A DNA stretch of 64,000 nt from Chloroflexota bacterium (GTDB taxonomy: Bacteria; Chloroflexota; Anaerolineae; Aggregatilineales; Phototrophicaceae), in contig JACAES010000083.1 in assembly GCA_013388735.1 (NCBI GenBank), positions 1-64,000 on the forward strand, read 5' to 3'. The notes beneath the pieces are model-generated. The model did no database searches and was not told where the DNA came from. It saw nothing but the letters and a program-made list of their open reading frames with translations. Each line of letters opens with the position of its first letter. The stretch's first letter is position 1. Shown here piece after piece: positions 29,251 to 38,857 of this stretch. A program made the translations under genes and the position numbers.

Positions 29251-30465
29251 TCACTCGATTTCCACCGCCAGCGCGACCGCTTCCGAACCGCCCAGGCATA
29301 ACGCCGCTATGCCGCGCTTCAGGCCGCGCGCTTTCAGGGCGTAGATCAGGGTCGTCAGCACACGCGCGCCGCTGGCCCCGATGGGGTGGCCGAGTGCGAT
29401 TGCGCCGCCGTTGACGTTCAGTTTTTCCATCGGCAGGTGGTAGCCGTCGCGCTCCAGGCCGTTTATATCGGCCAGCACCTGGGCGGCAAACGCCTCGTTG
29501 ATCTCGAACAGATCAACATCCTCCATCGTCCATCCGGCGCGTTCCAGCACAATCGGGATGGCCCTAACCGGCGCATAAAACAGCCAGGCGGGGTCAACGG
29601 CGGCCTGCCCGTAGGCGACCACGCGCGCTACCGGCTGGTGGCCGTGCTGTTCGGCATAAGCGCGGCTGCTGACCACCACCGCCGATGCCCCATCGTTCAT
29701 GCCCGGCGCGTTGCCGGCGGTGACGCGACCATCGGTTTCAAAGGCCGGTTTGAGTTTCGCCAGCGCGTCCAGCGAGGTGTCCGCGCGGATGGGTTCGTCC
29801 TGGTCAACGATCAGATCGCCCTTGCGCCCTGGGATGGTGATCGGGACGATTTCGTCCTTAAAGCTGCCAGCTTCAGTAGCTTGGGCGGCAAGCCGGTGGC
29901 TGCGCAGCGCGAATTCGTCCATTGCTTCGCGGCTGACTTCAAACTGCTTGGCGATGAACTCCGCTGCGCTGCCCATGCTCCAGTTGCACAGCGAACACCA
30001 CAGCCCATCGTGCCGCAGGGCGTCAACCATCTGGACATCGCCATATTTATTGCCCTGTCGCATCGAAGTAACCAAGTAAGGCGCGTTGCTCATGCTTTCT
30101 GCGCCGCCGGCGATGAACAGGTCGCCATCCCCGCCTTTGATGGCGCTGGCCGACAGCATGACGGCCTTCAGACCGCTGCCGCAGGCTTTGTTAATCAGCA
30201 GTCCGCCGACATGATCCGGCACGCCCGCGCCGATGCTGATCTGGCGGGGCAGCGCCTGGCCGACGCCCGCGCTGACGACGTTTCCCATGATGACCTCGTT
30301 TACGTCAGCCGGGTTGATGCCGCAACGTTCGACGGCGGCTTTAACCGCCACGCGCCCTAGTTCGGCGGCGCTGAGCGGCGCAAACGCCCCCAGGAACTTG
30401 CCGCTGGGGGTGCGGACGCAGGTCAAGATGACCGCTTCACGTTCGTGTTTGCCGTTGGTGGACAT
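29251..30465 (-). CDS. Acetyl-CoA acetyltransferase (thiolase)
   Basis: [86 protein letters not shown]. Confidence 0.95.
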   Translation of the reverse strand: MSTNGKHEREAVILTCVRTPSGKFLGAFAPLSAAELGRVAVKAAVERCGINPADVNEVIMGNVVSAGVGQALPRQISIGAGVPDHVGGLLINKACGSGLKAVMLSASAIKGGDGDLFIAGGAESMSNAPYLVTSMRQGNKYGDVQMVDALRHDGLWCSLCNWSMGSAAEFIAKQFEVSREAMDEFALRSHRLAAQATEAGSFKDEIVPITIPGRKGDLIVDQDEPIRADTSLDALAKLKPAFETDGRVTAGNAPGMNDGASAVVVSSRAYAEQHGHQPVARVVAYGQAAVDPAWLFYAPVRAIPIVLERAGWTMEDVDLFEINEAFAAQVLADINGLERDGYHLPMEKLNVNGGAIALGHPIGASGARVLTTLIYALKARGLKRGIAALCLGGSEAVALAVEIE

Positions 30466-30506
30466 AAAAAATCTCTTTCTCTAAAGATGATTTGCCAAAG
30501 GCGCGG

Positions 30507-31007
30507 CTAAACGCCCTCTGGGTACAGACGATGCCAGATGGCTTTCAATTCGTGGTAGATGTTTTCCAGCGTGTCCGGGATGACGCGCGTATGGCCAACC
30601 GTCGTCATGAAGTTGGCATCCCCCGGCCAGCGCGGCACGATATGAAAATGATAGTGTTCGGCGATGCCCGCCCCCGCCGCCGGGCCGATGTTCGCGCCCA
30701 GGTTGAAGGCCGGCGGGTTATAGGCTTCCCGCAGCACGGCCAGCGCCCGGTTGGTGGTTTGCATCAGGTCGGCCAGCACGTCTGTTGGCAGGTTTTCAGG
30801 CGTGCCGGTGTGTTGGTTGGGGATGACCATCAGATGGCCGTTGTTGTAAGGGTACAGATTGAGTGTGACGTAAACGAATGCCGATCGAGCGATGACCTGA
30901 TTGTTGTCGTCCTGGGCCGCCGCCAGCTTGCAGAATACACAGCCTTCAGCAGGCTTTTTGTCGCTGCGAATGTAGGCCATACGCCAGGGTGTCCACAGAT
31001 AATCCAT
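30507..31007 (-). CDS. HIT family hydrolase/nucleotidyltransferase (Ap4A phosphorylase-like)
   Basis: CVFCKLAAAQDD...LNLYPYNNGHLMVIPNQHTG...AGAGIAEHYHFHIVPRWPGDANFM (HxHxH). Confidence 0.92.
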   Translation of the reverse strand: MDYLWTPWRMAYIRSDKKPAEGCVFCKLAAAQDDNNQVIARSAFVYVTLNLYPYNNGHLMVIPNQHTGTPENLPTDVLADLMQTTNRALAVLREAYNPPAFNLGANIGPAAGAGIAEHYHFHIVPRWPGDANFMTTVGHTRVIPDTLENIYHELKAIWHRLYPEGV

Positions 31008-31140
31008 GTGTGAGTCCGGTTACGCCACTGTATCTTCGATTATAAAGAGGCCGCCCGCCGGAAACAAGTCGGGATGCGGCGCGGACGGATATGATACAAT
31101 CTGGGCGGGTCGAAGCGCGTTTCTGTAACATGAGGAAACA

Positions 31141-31896
31141 ATGGAGTTTACGGCGGAACGGATTGAAAAGGCGCTTGCGCCCCGCCTGGCGCAGTATTAT
31201 CCGCAGGCAGGCAGCACCAACGAAATCGCGCTGAACTGGCTGAAGGCGGGCGCGCCGGGCGGCGCAGTGGTTATCGCCGATGAGCAGACCAGCGGGCGTG
31301 GTCGCCTGGGGCGTTCCTGGCACACGCCGCCGGGCGCGGCGCTGGCGGTATCGGTCATCCTGCGCCCGCGCGCAGCGTTCGTCTCGCAGATCACCATGCT
31401 GGGCGCGCTGGCGATTCACGAGACGCTGCTGTGCTTCGGTGTGGAATCCGGCATTAAGTGGCCGAACGATGTGCAGGTGAACGGTCGAAAAATCTGCGGC
31501 GTGCTGCCGGAAGCCGTCTGGGATGGCGAGCGCCTGCTGGGTGTGGTGCTGGGCATGGGGCTGAACGTGCGCGTGGATTTTAGCGGGACGGAACTGGAAA
31601 TGACGGCCATCAGCCTGGAATCGGCGCTGGGCAGGCCGGTTGACCGCCTGGAACTGCTGGTCAGCCTGTTGAACAATCTGGATCGCTGGTACGCGCTGCT
31701 GGGGCAGCCTGCGTTGTTCGATGCCTGGAAATCCCGGCTGGCGACGCTGGGCCAGATCGTGACGATTGGCGCGGTGCGCGGCCTGGCCGAGCGCGTGGAT
31801 GAAGATGGCACGCTGTGGCTGCGCGCTGCGGACGGCGCGCTGCATCACATTCTGGCGGGTGATGTGGTTTTAGGAACGGGTGAGCATGGGAATTAA
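31141..31896 (+). CDS. birA: Biotin--[acetyl-CoA-carboxylase] ligase
   Basis: GSTNEIALNWL...VVIADEQTSGRGRLGRSWHTPPGAALAVSVILRP...IKWPNDVQVNGRKICGVL...VLGMGLNV. Confidence 0.93.
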   Translation: MEFTAERIEKALAPRLAQYYPQAGSTNEIALNWLKAGAPGGAVVIADEQTSGRGRLGRSWHTPPGAALAVSVILRPRAAFVSQITMLGALAIHETLLCFGVESGIKWPNDVQVNGRKICGVLPEAVWDGERLLGVVLGMGLNVRVDFSGTELEMTAISLESALGRPVDRLELLVSLLNNLDRWYALLGQPALFDAWKSRLATLGQIVTIGAVRGLAERVDEDGTLWLRAADGALHHILAGDVVLGTGEHGN

Positions 31897-33256
31897 ACTC
31901 GACTGGGAAATTGAGGCCGAACAGACGCACGTCAAAAGCGCCCGCGAAGACCCGGAAACGAAACGCCGCCGGCGGCTGGCGCGTCTGCGTTTGCTGCTGT
32001 TCGTTCTGGGTGTGCTGGCGATTTTCGGCGCGGTGGTTGGCTTCATCTACCTGCGGCTGGAGATGGTCGAATTCGAGATCGAAGAACTGCTGCGAAACAC
32101 GGTAGATGCGGAAATCGCGGCGCTGCGCTTGGGCGACTGGGGCGCGTTTTCGATCGCGCAGCGCAGCGCGTCCGGTGAATGGCTGCAAAAGCAGGAGACG
32201 CTTTTTCAGGAATACCAGACGCTTAAACTGGAAACGGATGTGCAGCTTACCGGGCGCATCCTCGACCTGACGATTGACCGGACGCGGGCGCGGGTGGCGG
32301 TCGAGGAGATCATCAGCGGCGTGCCATATACGCGCGTCTGGTTTTACTGGCGCTACGACGATGGCTGGCGGCATGTGCCGCCAGATTACACTTTCTGGGG
32401 CGATGTGCGGCGATTTGACGGGCAGGGTGTGTCGGTGCGCTACCAGGCGGTAGACGCGCCATTGGCGACCAGCCTGGGGCCGCGTCTGGAACAGTGGCTT
32501 CAGGTCGGCTGTGCGGCGCTGTCCTGCGGCACGCTGCCGGTAGTCATGGTGGACATCGTACCGGATGAGGGTTTGCAAATGTCCTGGTCAGGTAACAATC
32601 CCTGGCTGTTGCAGGTACCGTCCCCTTACATCCGGCGCGCGCGCGCAGACATGCCCTTTGACCTGGAACTGCAATTTAGCGCGGCGGGGCTGCTGGCCGA
32701 ACGGCTGGTGACGCTGGCGACCAACAACTTGCAGCCGGCCTATCCTGCCGATGTCTATCATCTGCGGCAGGCCGTGATTTCCTGGCTGGTGGGGCGTTTT
32801 GTCCAGATGAACACCAATTCGTTTCTCATCGGCAGTCTGGCGCAGAACTACGGCGAAACTGCCGTTGGTCGCCTGCTCCGGCTGATGCAGCCGGACTCCG
32901 ACGTGCGTATCTTCAACGACGCGGTAGGCGCGGCCTCGCTTGAGCAGATCAACCTGGACTGGCGCGATCTGCTGACCTGGCGGCTGGCGACGGAAGATGA
33001 ACTGATCCGGCGGCAGGACGCGGCGAACTTCCTAGCACTGTATGATACCCGCGACCCGATGGTGCGCGAACTGGCCTACCAGCGTTTTGCTACCGCACCG
33101 CTGGAATTGCAGAAAGTGGTCATCTCTGCGCCGCTGGAAATCGGCGCGGACGGCACGCCGCAGATTCGTGCGGTGGCGCAGGTGGGCGAAGACCCCGCCA
33201 GCCGCCAGCAGATATTATTCCGGCTGGTGGATGGCACATGGCGGCGGGCATCGTAG
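31886..33256 (+). CDS. Hypothetical membrane-anchored protein
   Basis: Intact ORF overlapping the birA end; N-terminal TM RLRLLLFVLGVLAIFGAVVGFIYL, large soluble remainder; GTG alternative at 31880. Confidence 0.7.
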   Translation: MGIKLDWEIEAEQTHVKSAREDPETKRRRRLARLRLLLFVLGVLAIFGAVVGFIYLRLEMVEFEIEELLRNTVDAEIAALRLGDWGAFSIAQRSASGEWLQKQETLFQEYQTLKLETDVQLTGRILDLTIDRTRARVAVEEIISGVPYTRVWFYWRYDDGWRHVPPDYTFWGDVRRFDGQGVSVRYQAVDAPLATSLGPRLEQWLQVGCAALSCGTLPVVMVDIVPDEGLQMSWSGNNPWLLQVPSPYIRRARADMPFDLELQFSAAGLLAERLVTLATNNLQPAYPADVYHLRQAVISWLVGRFVQMNTNSFLIGSLAQNYGETAVGRLLRLMQPDSDVRIFNDAVGAASLEQINLDWRDLLTWRLATEDELIRRQDAANFLALYDTRDPMVRELAYQRFATAPLELQKVVISAPLEIGADGTPQIRAVAQVGEDPASRQQILFRLVDGTWRRAS

Positions 33257-33346
33257 TGGGGTTTTAATTAACACTCGGCCAGATTCCTGATGGGACAACC
33301 GTGCTAAAATAAAGTAAACGCGGGCCGTTGGCAAGGAGAAGCTGTT

Positions 33347-33565
33347 ATGCTGGATGATCTTCGGAAAAGCGCAGCCGAGAACGATTTTGACTTCGAGGAA
33401 GATGATGATGCTTTTGCCGTCGAAGAAGATGTCGAACATAAAGTAGATAAACTGTTCCTGGGTATGACGGCGGTTGAGCGCATGTTTCTGACGATCTTTT
33501 TTTTCATGAACGTGTGCGTGCTGGGGATCGCGCTGCTGCTGGCGACCGGGCGTCTGGTCTTTTAA
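33347..33565 (+). CDS. Small acidic single-TM protein
   Basis: AAGGAGAA-type RBS just upstream of ATG; 72 aa with acidic N-terminus (FDFEEDDDAFAVEEDVEHKVDKL) and a C-terminal hydrophobic segment. Confidence 0.65.
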   Translation: MLDDLRKSAAENDFDFEEDDDAFAVEEDVEHKVDKLFLGMTAVERMFLTIFFFMNVCVLGIALLLATGRLVF

Positions 33566-33569
33566 GGGC

Positions 33570-33616
33570 GCTGCCACCAAGATCCGGCAGCAGGGGCGAA
33601 CCGCCGGCTCGCCCCC
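33570..33616. terminator. Two adjacent hairpins between convergent genes (possible terminator)
   Basis: GCTGCC-N10-GGCAGC followed by GGGGCGAACC-GCC-GGCTCGCCCC; no clear T-tract. Confidence 0.35.
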
Positions 33617-33634
33617 GCGAATGATTAAGACGCT

Positions 33635-36223
33635 CTATCCACCTGGTTTAAGCGTCAGGCGGCTGGCGGCGTTGGCCTCCACATCTTCGCGCGCCCACAG
33701 CATCGGGTGATATTGTATGTTTCGCCATTCGTCAATCATATCGGCATAGTGCGGGCTGTAGGGGTGGCCGCTCTGGCCGGTGGTATGGATGGTCAGGCTG
33801 CGGCTGAAGTCGCTCAGGTCAACGATCATACGCATGGAAGGCAGGCTGCCCACCGTAAAATCGCCAGAAGCGGCATTCCAGCTGGTGGCGTTGACGATGG
33901 ACCCGCCGCCGCTGGTCGCCACCGGGCCGCGATTGAAGATGTTTTCAATCAGGCCGATGCCGCTGCTGCCCAGGGGGTCATTGACGAAGGTGGCCGTGTG
34001 CAGGCTGCCCCACTTCCAGGCGGCGCGGTCGCTGCCAAGCCGCTTAACGACTGCCTCGTAACCTTCCCGGAACGACCGGATGAGGATGTCGTCGCGGGTT
34101 TCGGTGGTATCGGCGGTACGGGTGTCATCCCACCAGGCATTATCCGGCTCCTGCGCCAGTTGATAAGCCGCCCACATATCCAGCGAACCGCCGCTGGCGC
34201 TGTAATCGCCAAGTTGGTCGTTGAACAGGTTGTCCATCAGCCGCGCCCAGAAGCTGGCGTACAGGGCGGCCTGTGGGCTGTCCATGTGCATCTGGTAATC
34301 CCACTCCGCCAGCCAGTCGCGCGCGCTGTTGAGCGTTTCGTCCCCAAAGTCGAGTTCGGCCAGGAAGGGCATCAGTTCTTCGGCGTTGATCATTTTGTTA
34401 TCGCCGTGAATGGTGGCGAAGGTTTCCTGATTGTGCGGGGCTAAGGTTTGCAGCAGTTCGACAATACGCTGGCCGCGATAGCCGTAATCCCACTGCTGGC
34501 CGAGGAAATAGTTAGAGTCTTCTCCAAATTCGTCCGCCAGTTTATCGCGCAGTTGGTCGTAATATTCCAGCGGCACGACGGCCTGGTTGGCGCTGTGCAG
34601 AAAGCCGCTTTCCGGGTTAAGCGCGCGCGGCAGGTCATCGAATGGAATATACCCTTTCCATTCATAGGCGTCGGTTGTGCCATCCACCGGCAGCAGGCCG
34701 GAATGCCCGGCAGCGCGGATGGGGATTTTGCCGGGCGTCTGGTAGCCGATGTTGCCGTCTACATCGGCGTAAACGAAGTTCTGTGAGGGAACGTCCCAGT
34801 AACGCAGCGCCTCGCGGAACTCTTCCCAGGTCTGCGCCCGATTAAGGCCGACCGCCGCTTTCAAGATCGTACTCGGCTCCAATGCCGTCCAGCGGAAGGC
34901 CATCGGGTCGTCGTTATTGAAGCCCTGAAGCGTGCCATCGTCATCAATCTGGTTGTCGTTGATGATCGGGCCGAGGTGCGTTTCGCGCACGCGGATGGTG
35001 ATGGGCGGCTCGCCGTCGCCGAAGTTAATGGTTTCTTCGTGGACAACCATATCGCGCCATTCGCCGTTCCACTCGTACTGAAGTTCGTTGTCCGGGTTGA
35101 TCTTCAGCAGATACAGGTCTTGTGTGTCCGGCCCAACATTGGTGACGCCCCAGGCGATGCGGGCGTTATGTCCGATGATGATGCCGGGCGTGGCCGAAAG
35201 CGCGAAACCGCGCACATCAAAAGGACATTCCTCACTGACCGGCTGGCAGTGCAGGCCGATTTCATACCAGATAGATGGCATCTGAATGCCCAGATGGGGG
35301 TCGTCGGCCAGCAGCGGCGCGCCGCTTTCGGTAAGCTGGCCGCTGACGACCCAGTTGTTGCTGCCGATGGCCGGGTCGGTGCGCAGCAGCACATCGTTGG
35401 CAGTCAGGCCGCCGGCCAGCCGCGTGCTGACGCCGATGATGCCGGCGCCGCTGGATGGGGCGGTCAGCGTAGCGTCGGTGATGGGCAGCGCCTCCGGCGG
35501 GATAATGGTCGGTTTTTTGCCGAACGGCCAGGGCAGCAAATACTGATCGGCCATTTCCTGACCGAGCGTTTCGTACAGTGCCGAACGCTGCTGTTCCGCG
35601 CCGCGATTGCCGCTCAGATTCCAGGCCATCACTTTTGCCCAGACCAGCGAGTCAATCGGCGTCCAGGGTTCGATGGCGATGCGAACGCCGGTTAAACCAA
35701 GCAGGGTATATTCCAGCGCCAGATCGTCCGCCGAACGGCTGAGGATGTAAGCATTAACGCCATCGGCGAAAGCTTGCAGGACGGCCAGGCTTTCTTCGTC
35801 ATAATTTTCCAGGTCGCCTTCGGCGGCGCGCCGCCAGCCGACGGTGCGAATAAACACATCCTGGGACATGACGCTGTCCTGTTTGCCGGTCAGTTCCTGA
35901 ATCGAACCGCTGCCGATGTGACGGCTGAACTCCATCTGCCACCAGCGATCCTGCGCCTGGACGTATCCCTGGGCGAAAAACAGATCGTAGGTGCTGGTGG
36001 CGTAAATGTGCGGGATGCCCCATTTGTCGCGGATGACCTCAACCGTATCCTTCAAACCTGCGTTTGCAGCGGCCAGCGCGGCGCTGGGCATCGCCACCGT
36101 GATTTCGCCGTCCGTTTGAGGGATCGGCCCGCGTGTCCAATCATTAAATACCAGAAAACCGCCGAGTAAAACAAGGGCGACGACCAGAACGAGAACCAGT
36201 AAAACTATCCTTAAAACTTTCAC
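33635..36223 (-). CDS. Penicillin acylase family protein (Ntn hydrolase)
   Basis: VEVIRDKWGIPHIYATSTYDLFFAQGYVQAQDRWWQMEFSRH...IGSNNWVVSGQLTESGAPLLADDPHLGIQMPSIWYEIGL; Ser in GSNNW is the expected beta-subunit nucleophile. Confidence 0.95.
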   Translation of the reverse strand: MKVLRIVLLVLVLVVALVLLGGFLVFNDWTRGPIPQTDGEITVAMPSAALAAANAGLKDTVEVIRDKWGIPHIYATSTYDLFFAQGYVQAQDRWWQMEFSRHIGSGSIQELTGKQDSVMSQDVFIRTVGWRRAAEGDLENYDEESLAVLQAFADGVNAYILSRSADDLALEYTLLGLTGVRIAIEPWTPIDSLVWAKVMAWNLSGNRGAEQQRSALYETLGQEMADQYLLPWPFGKKPTIIPPEALPITDATLTAPSSGAGIIGVSTRLAGGLTANDVLLRTDPAIGSNNWVVSGQLTESGAPLLADDPHLGIQMPSIWYEIGLHCQPVSEECPFDVRGFALSATPGIIIGHNARIAWGVTNVGPDTQDLYLLKINPDNELQYEWNGEWRDMVVHEETINFGDGEPPITIRVRETHLGPIINDNQIDDDGTLQGFNNDDPMAFRWTALEPSTILKAAVGLNRAQTWEEFREALRYWDVPSQNFVYADVDGNIGYQTPGKIPIRAAGHSGLLPVDGTTDAYEWKGYIPFDDLPRALNPESGFLHSANQAVVPLEYYDQLRDKLADEFGEDSNYFLGQQWDYGYRGQRIVELLQTLAPHNQETFATIHGDNKMINAEELMPFLAELDFGDETLNSARDWLAEWDYQMHMDSPQAALYASFWARLMDNLFNDQLGDYSASGGSLDMWAAYQLAQEPDNAWWDDTRTADTTETRDDILIRSFREGYEAVVKRLGSDRAAWKWGSLHTATFVNDPLGSSGIGLIENIFNRGPVATSGGGSIVNATSWNAASGDFTVGSLPSMRMIVDLSDFSRSLTIHTTGQSGHPYSPHYADMIDEWRNIQYHPMLWAREDVEANAASRLTLKPGG

Positions 36224-36424
36224 AAAGCGCTCCTAAATGGGATATTAAGAACATTAAAATTTGGGTAGGCAAGTTGTACCGCAAAAACAGAAAACCGCCA
36301 AGATTGTGTCATTTTTGAAAATTCAGGATTTTTTAGCCCTGGTCTGCTAGGAGATATTTCAAATTTAAGCTAGAATTATGGCACAACCTTCTGAAAAAAT
36401 TGGATCTGTGCGGAAGAAAAACAC

Positions 36425-38293
36425 ATGCCTGACGTTTTCCTGAGCTACAGCAGAAGAGACATCGAAATCATGCGCCGCGTGCGCGACTATCTGTCAAGCA
36501 TCGGTATCACTGTTTGGACGGATGAAAGCCTGGAACCCGGCACGCCGACCTGGACTTTTGCCATTGACCAGGAGATTCGGCGTGCGAGCGCGATGGTGGT
36601 TGTTCTCTCGCCAGATGCCAAAGCCTCGCCCTGGGTCGAGAATGAAGTCGCTCTGGCGCAAACCTGCGGTACGCGGATTTTCCCCCTGCTGGCGCGCGGC
36701 GACGAAGCCTCGGCCATCTCGTTTCGTTTGATCGCTTACCAGTACGTAGACGCGCGCAGCAACACAATGGATGCGTTTTCACGCCTGGCGATAGCCGTAC
36801 AACGGCATCTTGGCGCCGGAACGGGGGCGGCTGCCGCTCCACCCCCGGCAGCGCCTCCGGCGGCGGCACCACCGCCATCCGACGCGCGGCCGGCCGGGGG
36901 TGGCACGCCGGAGGCATCACCCGGCGCGCCCGCTAAAATCGTCGCCCGCACCGGCACTGCCGATTTCCGCACCATTTCCGATGCTATTCGGCAGTCGCCG
37001 GAAGGCGCGGTTATTCGTGTACGGCCCGGCCTCTACCGCGAGAATCTGGTTTTTTCAAAAGCGGTCGAACTGGTGGGCGATGGGCGGCGTGAGGACATCA
37101 TCCTCGAAAGCACGACCAGCAACTGTATCCGTATGGACACGGATTACGCGGTCGTCAGCGGCATGACGATACGTCTGCGGGTGGGCGATTCCGGCGCGCA
37201 GTATTTCTGCGTGGATGTCCCAACCGGGCGGCTGGTGCTGGAGGATTGTATTATCACGTCGGATTCGCTGGCGTGCGTGGCCTCGCATGGCGCGGGTGCT
37301 GACCCGATCATCCGGCGCTGCCGCATTCATGACGGCAAAGCTGGCGGCGTTTTCATCTATGATGACGGCGCAGGCCTGGTTGATGACTGCGATATCTTTA
37401 ATAATACCCTGGCCGGTATCGAGTCCCGCTCCGGCGGCAATGTAATGATTCGCCAGAGCCGCATTTACGATGGCAAGCAGGGCGGTATCTTCATCAACGA
37501 AAACGGCGATGGAACGATTGAGGACAGCGATGTATTTGGCAACTCGCTGGCGGGGATTCAGGTCAAGGGCGGCAATATGACGATTCGCCAATGCCGTTTG
37601 TACCAGGGCAAAACCAGCGGTGTGTTTGTCAACGACAAAGGCACTGCCCTGGTCGAGGACTGTGACATCTACTCGAATACGCTGGCGGGTGTTGAAGTGC
37701 AGTCTGGCGGCAACCCACTGGTTCGCAACTGCCGCCTGCATGATGGCATGGCCGGGGGCGTTCTGGTTTATGAGGACGGCCTCGGCGAATTTGACCGCTG
37801 TGATGTGTACGGCAATGCTCTGGCCGGCATTGAAATACGCACCGGCGGCAACGCTACCATCCGCCGCTGTGATATCCATGATGGCAAACAGGGCGCGATT
37901 CTGGTCAGCGATAATGGCAAGGGCCTCTTCGAGGACTGCAAGATTTATGGCAACGGCCTGGCAGGGGTCGAAATACGCACCGGCGGCAACCCCACCATCC
38001 GGCGCTGTAAAGTCTATGGCGGCAAGCAGGCCGGTGTGTTTGTCAATGACAAGGGTCTGGGGGTGATCGAAAACTGCGACATCGTGGATAACGTATATGC
38101 AGGCGTCGAGATTCAGGGCAGTGCCAACCCGACCATTCGCCGCTGTAACATCAACCGTAACGGCTATCAGGCCGTCTGGGCCTATGACAACGCGCAGGGG
38201 ACAATCGAAAACTGCAATCTGACCAACAACTCACGCGGCGCCTGGAAGATCGAAGGCAACAGCAAACTCACGCGCCGCAACAATACGGAATAA
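36425..38293 (+). CDS. TIR domain fused to right-handed parallel beta-helix repeats
   Basis: N-terminal MPDVFLSYSRRDIEIMRRVRDYLSSIGITVWTDESLEPGTPTW...SPWVENEVALAQ (TIR); Pro/Ala linker; then seven 45-46 aa repeats like PTIRRCKVYGGKQAGVFVNDKGLGVIENCDIVDNVYAGVEIQGSAN. Confidence 0.93.
   Translation: MPDVFLSYSRRDIEIMRRVRDYLSSIGITVWTDESLEPGTPTWTFAIDQEIRRASAMVVVLSPDAKASPWVENEVALAQTCGTRIFPLLARGDEASAISFRLIAYQYVDARSNTMDAFSRLAIAVQRHLGAGTGAAAAPPPAAPPAAAPPPSDARPAGGGTPEASPGAPAKIVARTGTADFRTISDAIRQSPEGAVIRVRPGLYRENLVFSKAVELVGDGRREDIILESTTSNCIRMDTDYAVVSGMTIRLRVGDSGAQYFCVDVPTGRLVLEDCIITSDSLACVASHGAGADPIIRRCRIHDGKAGGVFIYDDGAGLVDDCDIFNNTLAGIESRSGGNVMIRQSRIYDGKQGGIFINENGDGTIEDSDVFGNSLAGIQVKGGNMTIRQCRLYQGKTSGVFVNDKGTALVEDCDIYSNTLAGVEVQSGGNPLVRNCRLHDGMAGGVLVYEDGLGEFDRCDVYGNALAGIEIRTGGNATIRRCDIHDGKQGAILVSDNGKGLFEDCKIYGNGLAGVEIRTGGNPTIRRCKVYGGKQAGVFVNDKGLGVIENCDIVDNVYAGVEIQGSANPTIRRCNINRNGYQAVWAYDNAQGTIENCNLTNNSRGAWKIEGNSKLTRRNNTE
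37304..38266 (+). repeat. Seven tandem coding repeats of 45-46 codons (beta-helix coils)
   Basis: Units delimited by hand between recurring (P/A)TIRRC..IHDGK and RTGGN; lengths 46,45,46,46,46,46,46 aa. Confidence 0.9.
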
Positions 38294-38335
38294 CGGCAGA
38301 TGAGCGGTCTTCCGGCAGGTAAAGGTTATTGAAGG

Positions 38336-38857
38336 TCATGCTTTGACTTCTCTTAACATTTCCGGTATGTGCGTTCTGATCGCTTCGATCAGGTCGGTAT
38401 ACGAGCCTTTTGCCAGCTCCGGGGACAGGATGAGGCTCTTGATGAAGCTGCCTGCCGCCCGCTCCAGCAGCCACAGGTCGGTGCCGTGTGTCGGCAAGTC
38501 GGGTTGGTCTTTAAGCTGGTCGAAGCGCAGTTTTTGTAACGCCAGCGCAAACGCCTCGTAACGCGCCGACTCCAGCGTGAGCATCAGCGGCCTATGATCG
38601 AACAGGCCGCGATAGACGATTTCGAGGGTCGGCTGTGAGCGCCCGAAGCGCCGCGCCGTCGCCACCGAATCAAACGCCCGCCGGTCGTGGTAGCGCACCG
38701 TCAGCCGGTAAACGCTGCTGATGCCCGGTTGGAGCGCTACTTTTTGCAGCGGCGGTAAATTCATCTGGTCGCCGATCAGGCGCAGCAGATAGGCTTGATA
38801 TTCCAATGAATGCACCTTCTTGAGCCGAAGGGGCGCGCCCTTCGCTGCCTGCCTCAA
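38336..38857 (-). CDS. Hypothetical protein
   Basis: Intact ORF, start uncertain (GTG at ~38815 or ATG at 38764 possible); no family recognised. Confidence 0.6.
   Translation of the reverse strand: MRQAAKGAPLRLKKVHSLEYQAYLLRLIGDQMNLPPLQKVALQPGISSVYRLTVRYHDRRAFDSVATARRFGRSQPTLEIVYRGLFDHRPLMLTLESARYEAFALALQKLRFDQLKDQPDLPTHGTDLWLLERAAGSFIKSLILSPELAKGSYTDLIEAIRTHIPEMLREVKA

Noticed and set aside
33635-36223. Penicillin acylase as a quorum-quenching system
   Set aside because: Family is clear but substrate (beta-lactam, acyl-homoserine lactone or other) cannot be inferred from sequence alone.
36818-36950. GC-rich low-complexity tract as a possible repeat element
   Set aside because: It encodes the Pro/Ala interdomain linker of the TIR-beta-helix protein; no independent element needed.
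37304-38266. CRISPR-like or minisatellite array
   Set aside because: Periodicity is about 138 nt, degenerate at DNA level and in frame; it is coding beta-helix repeat structure.
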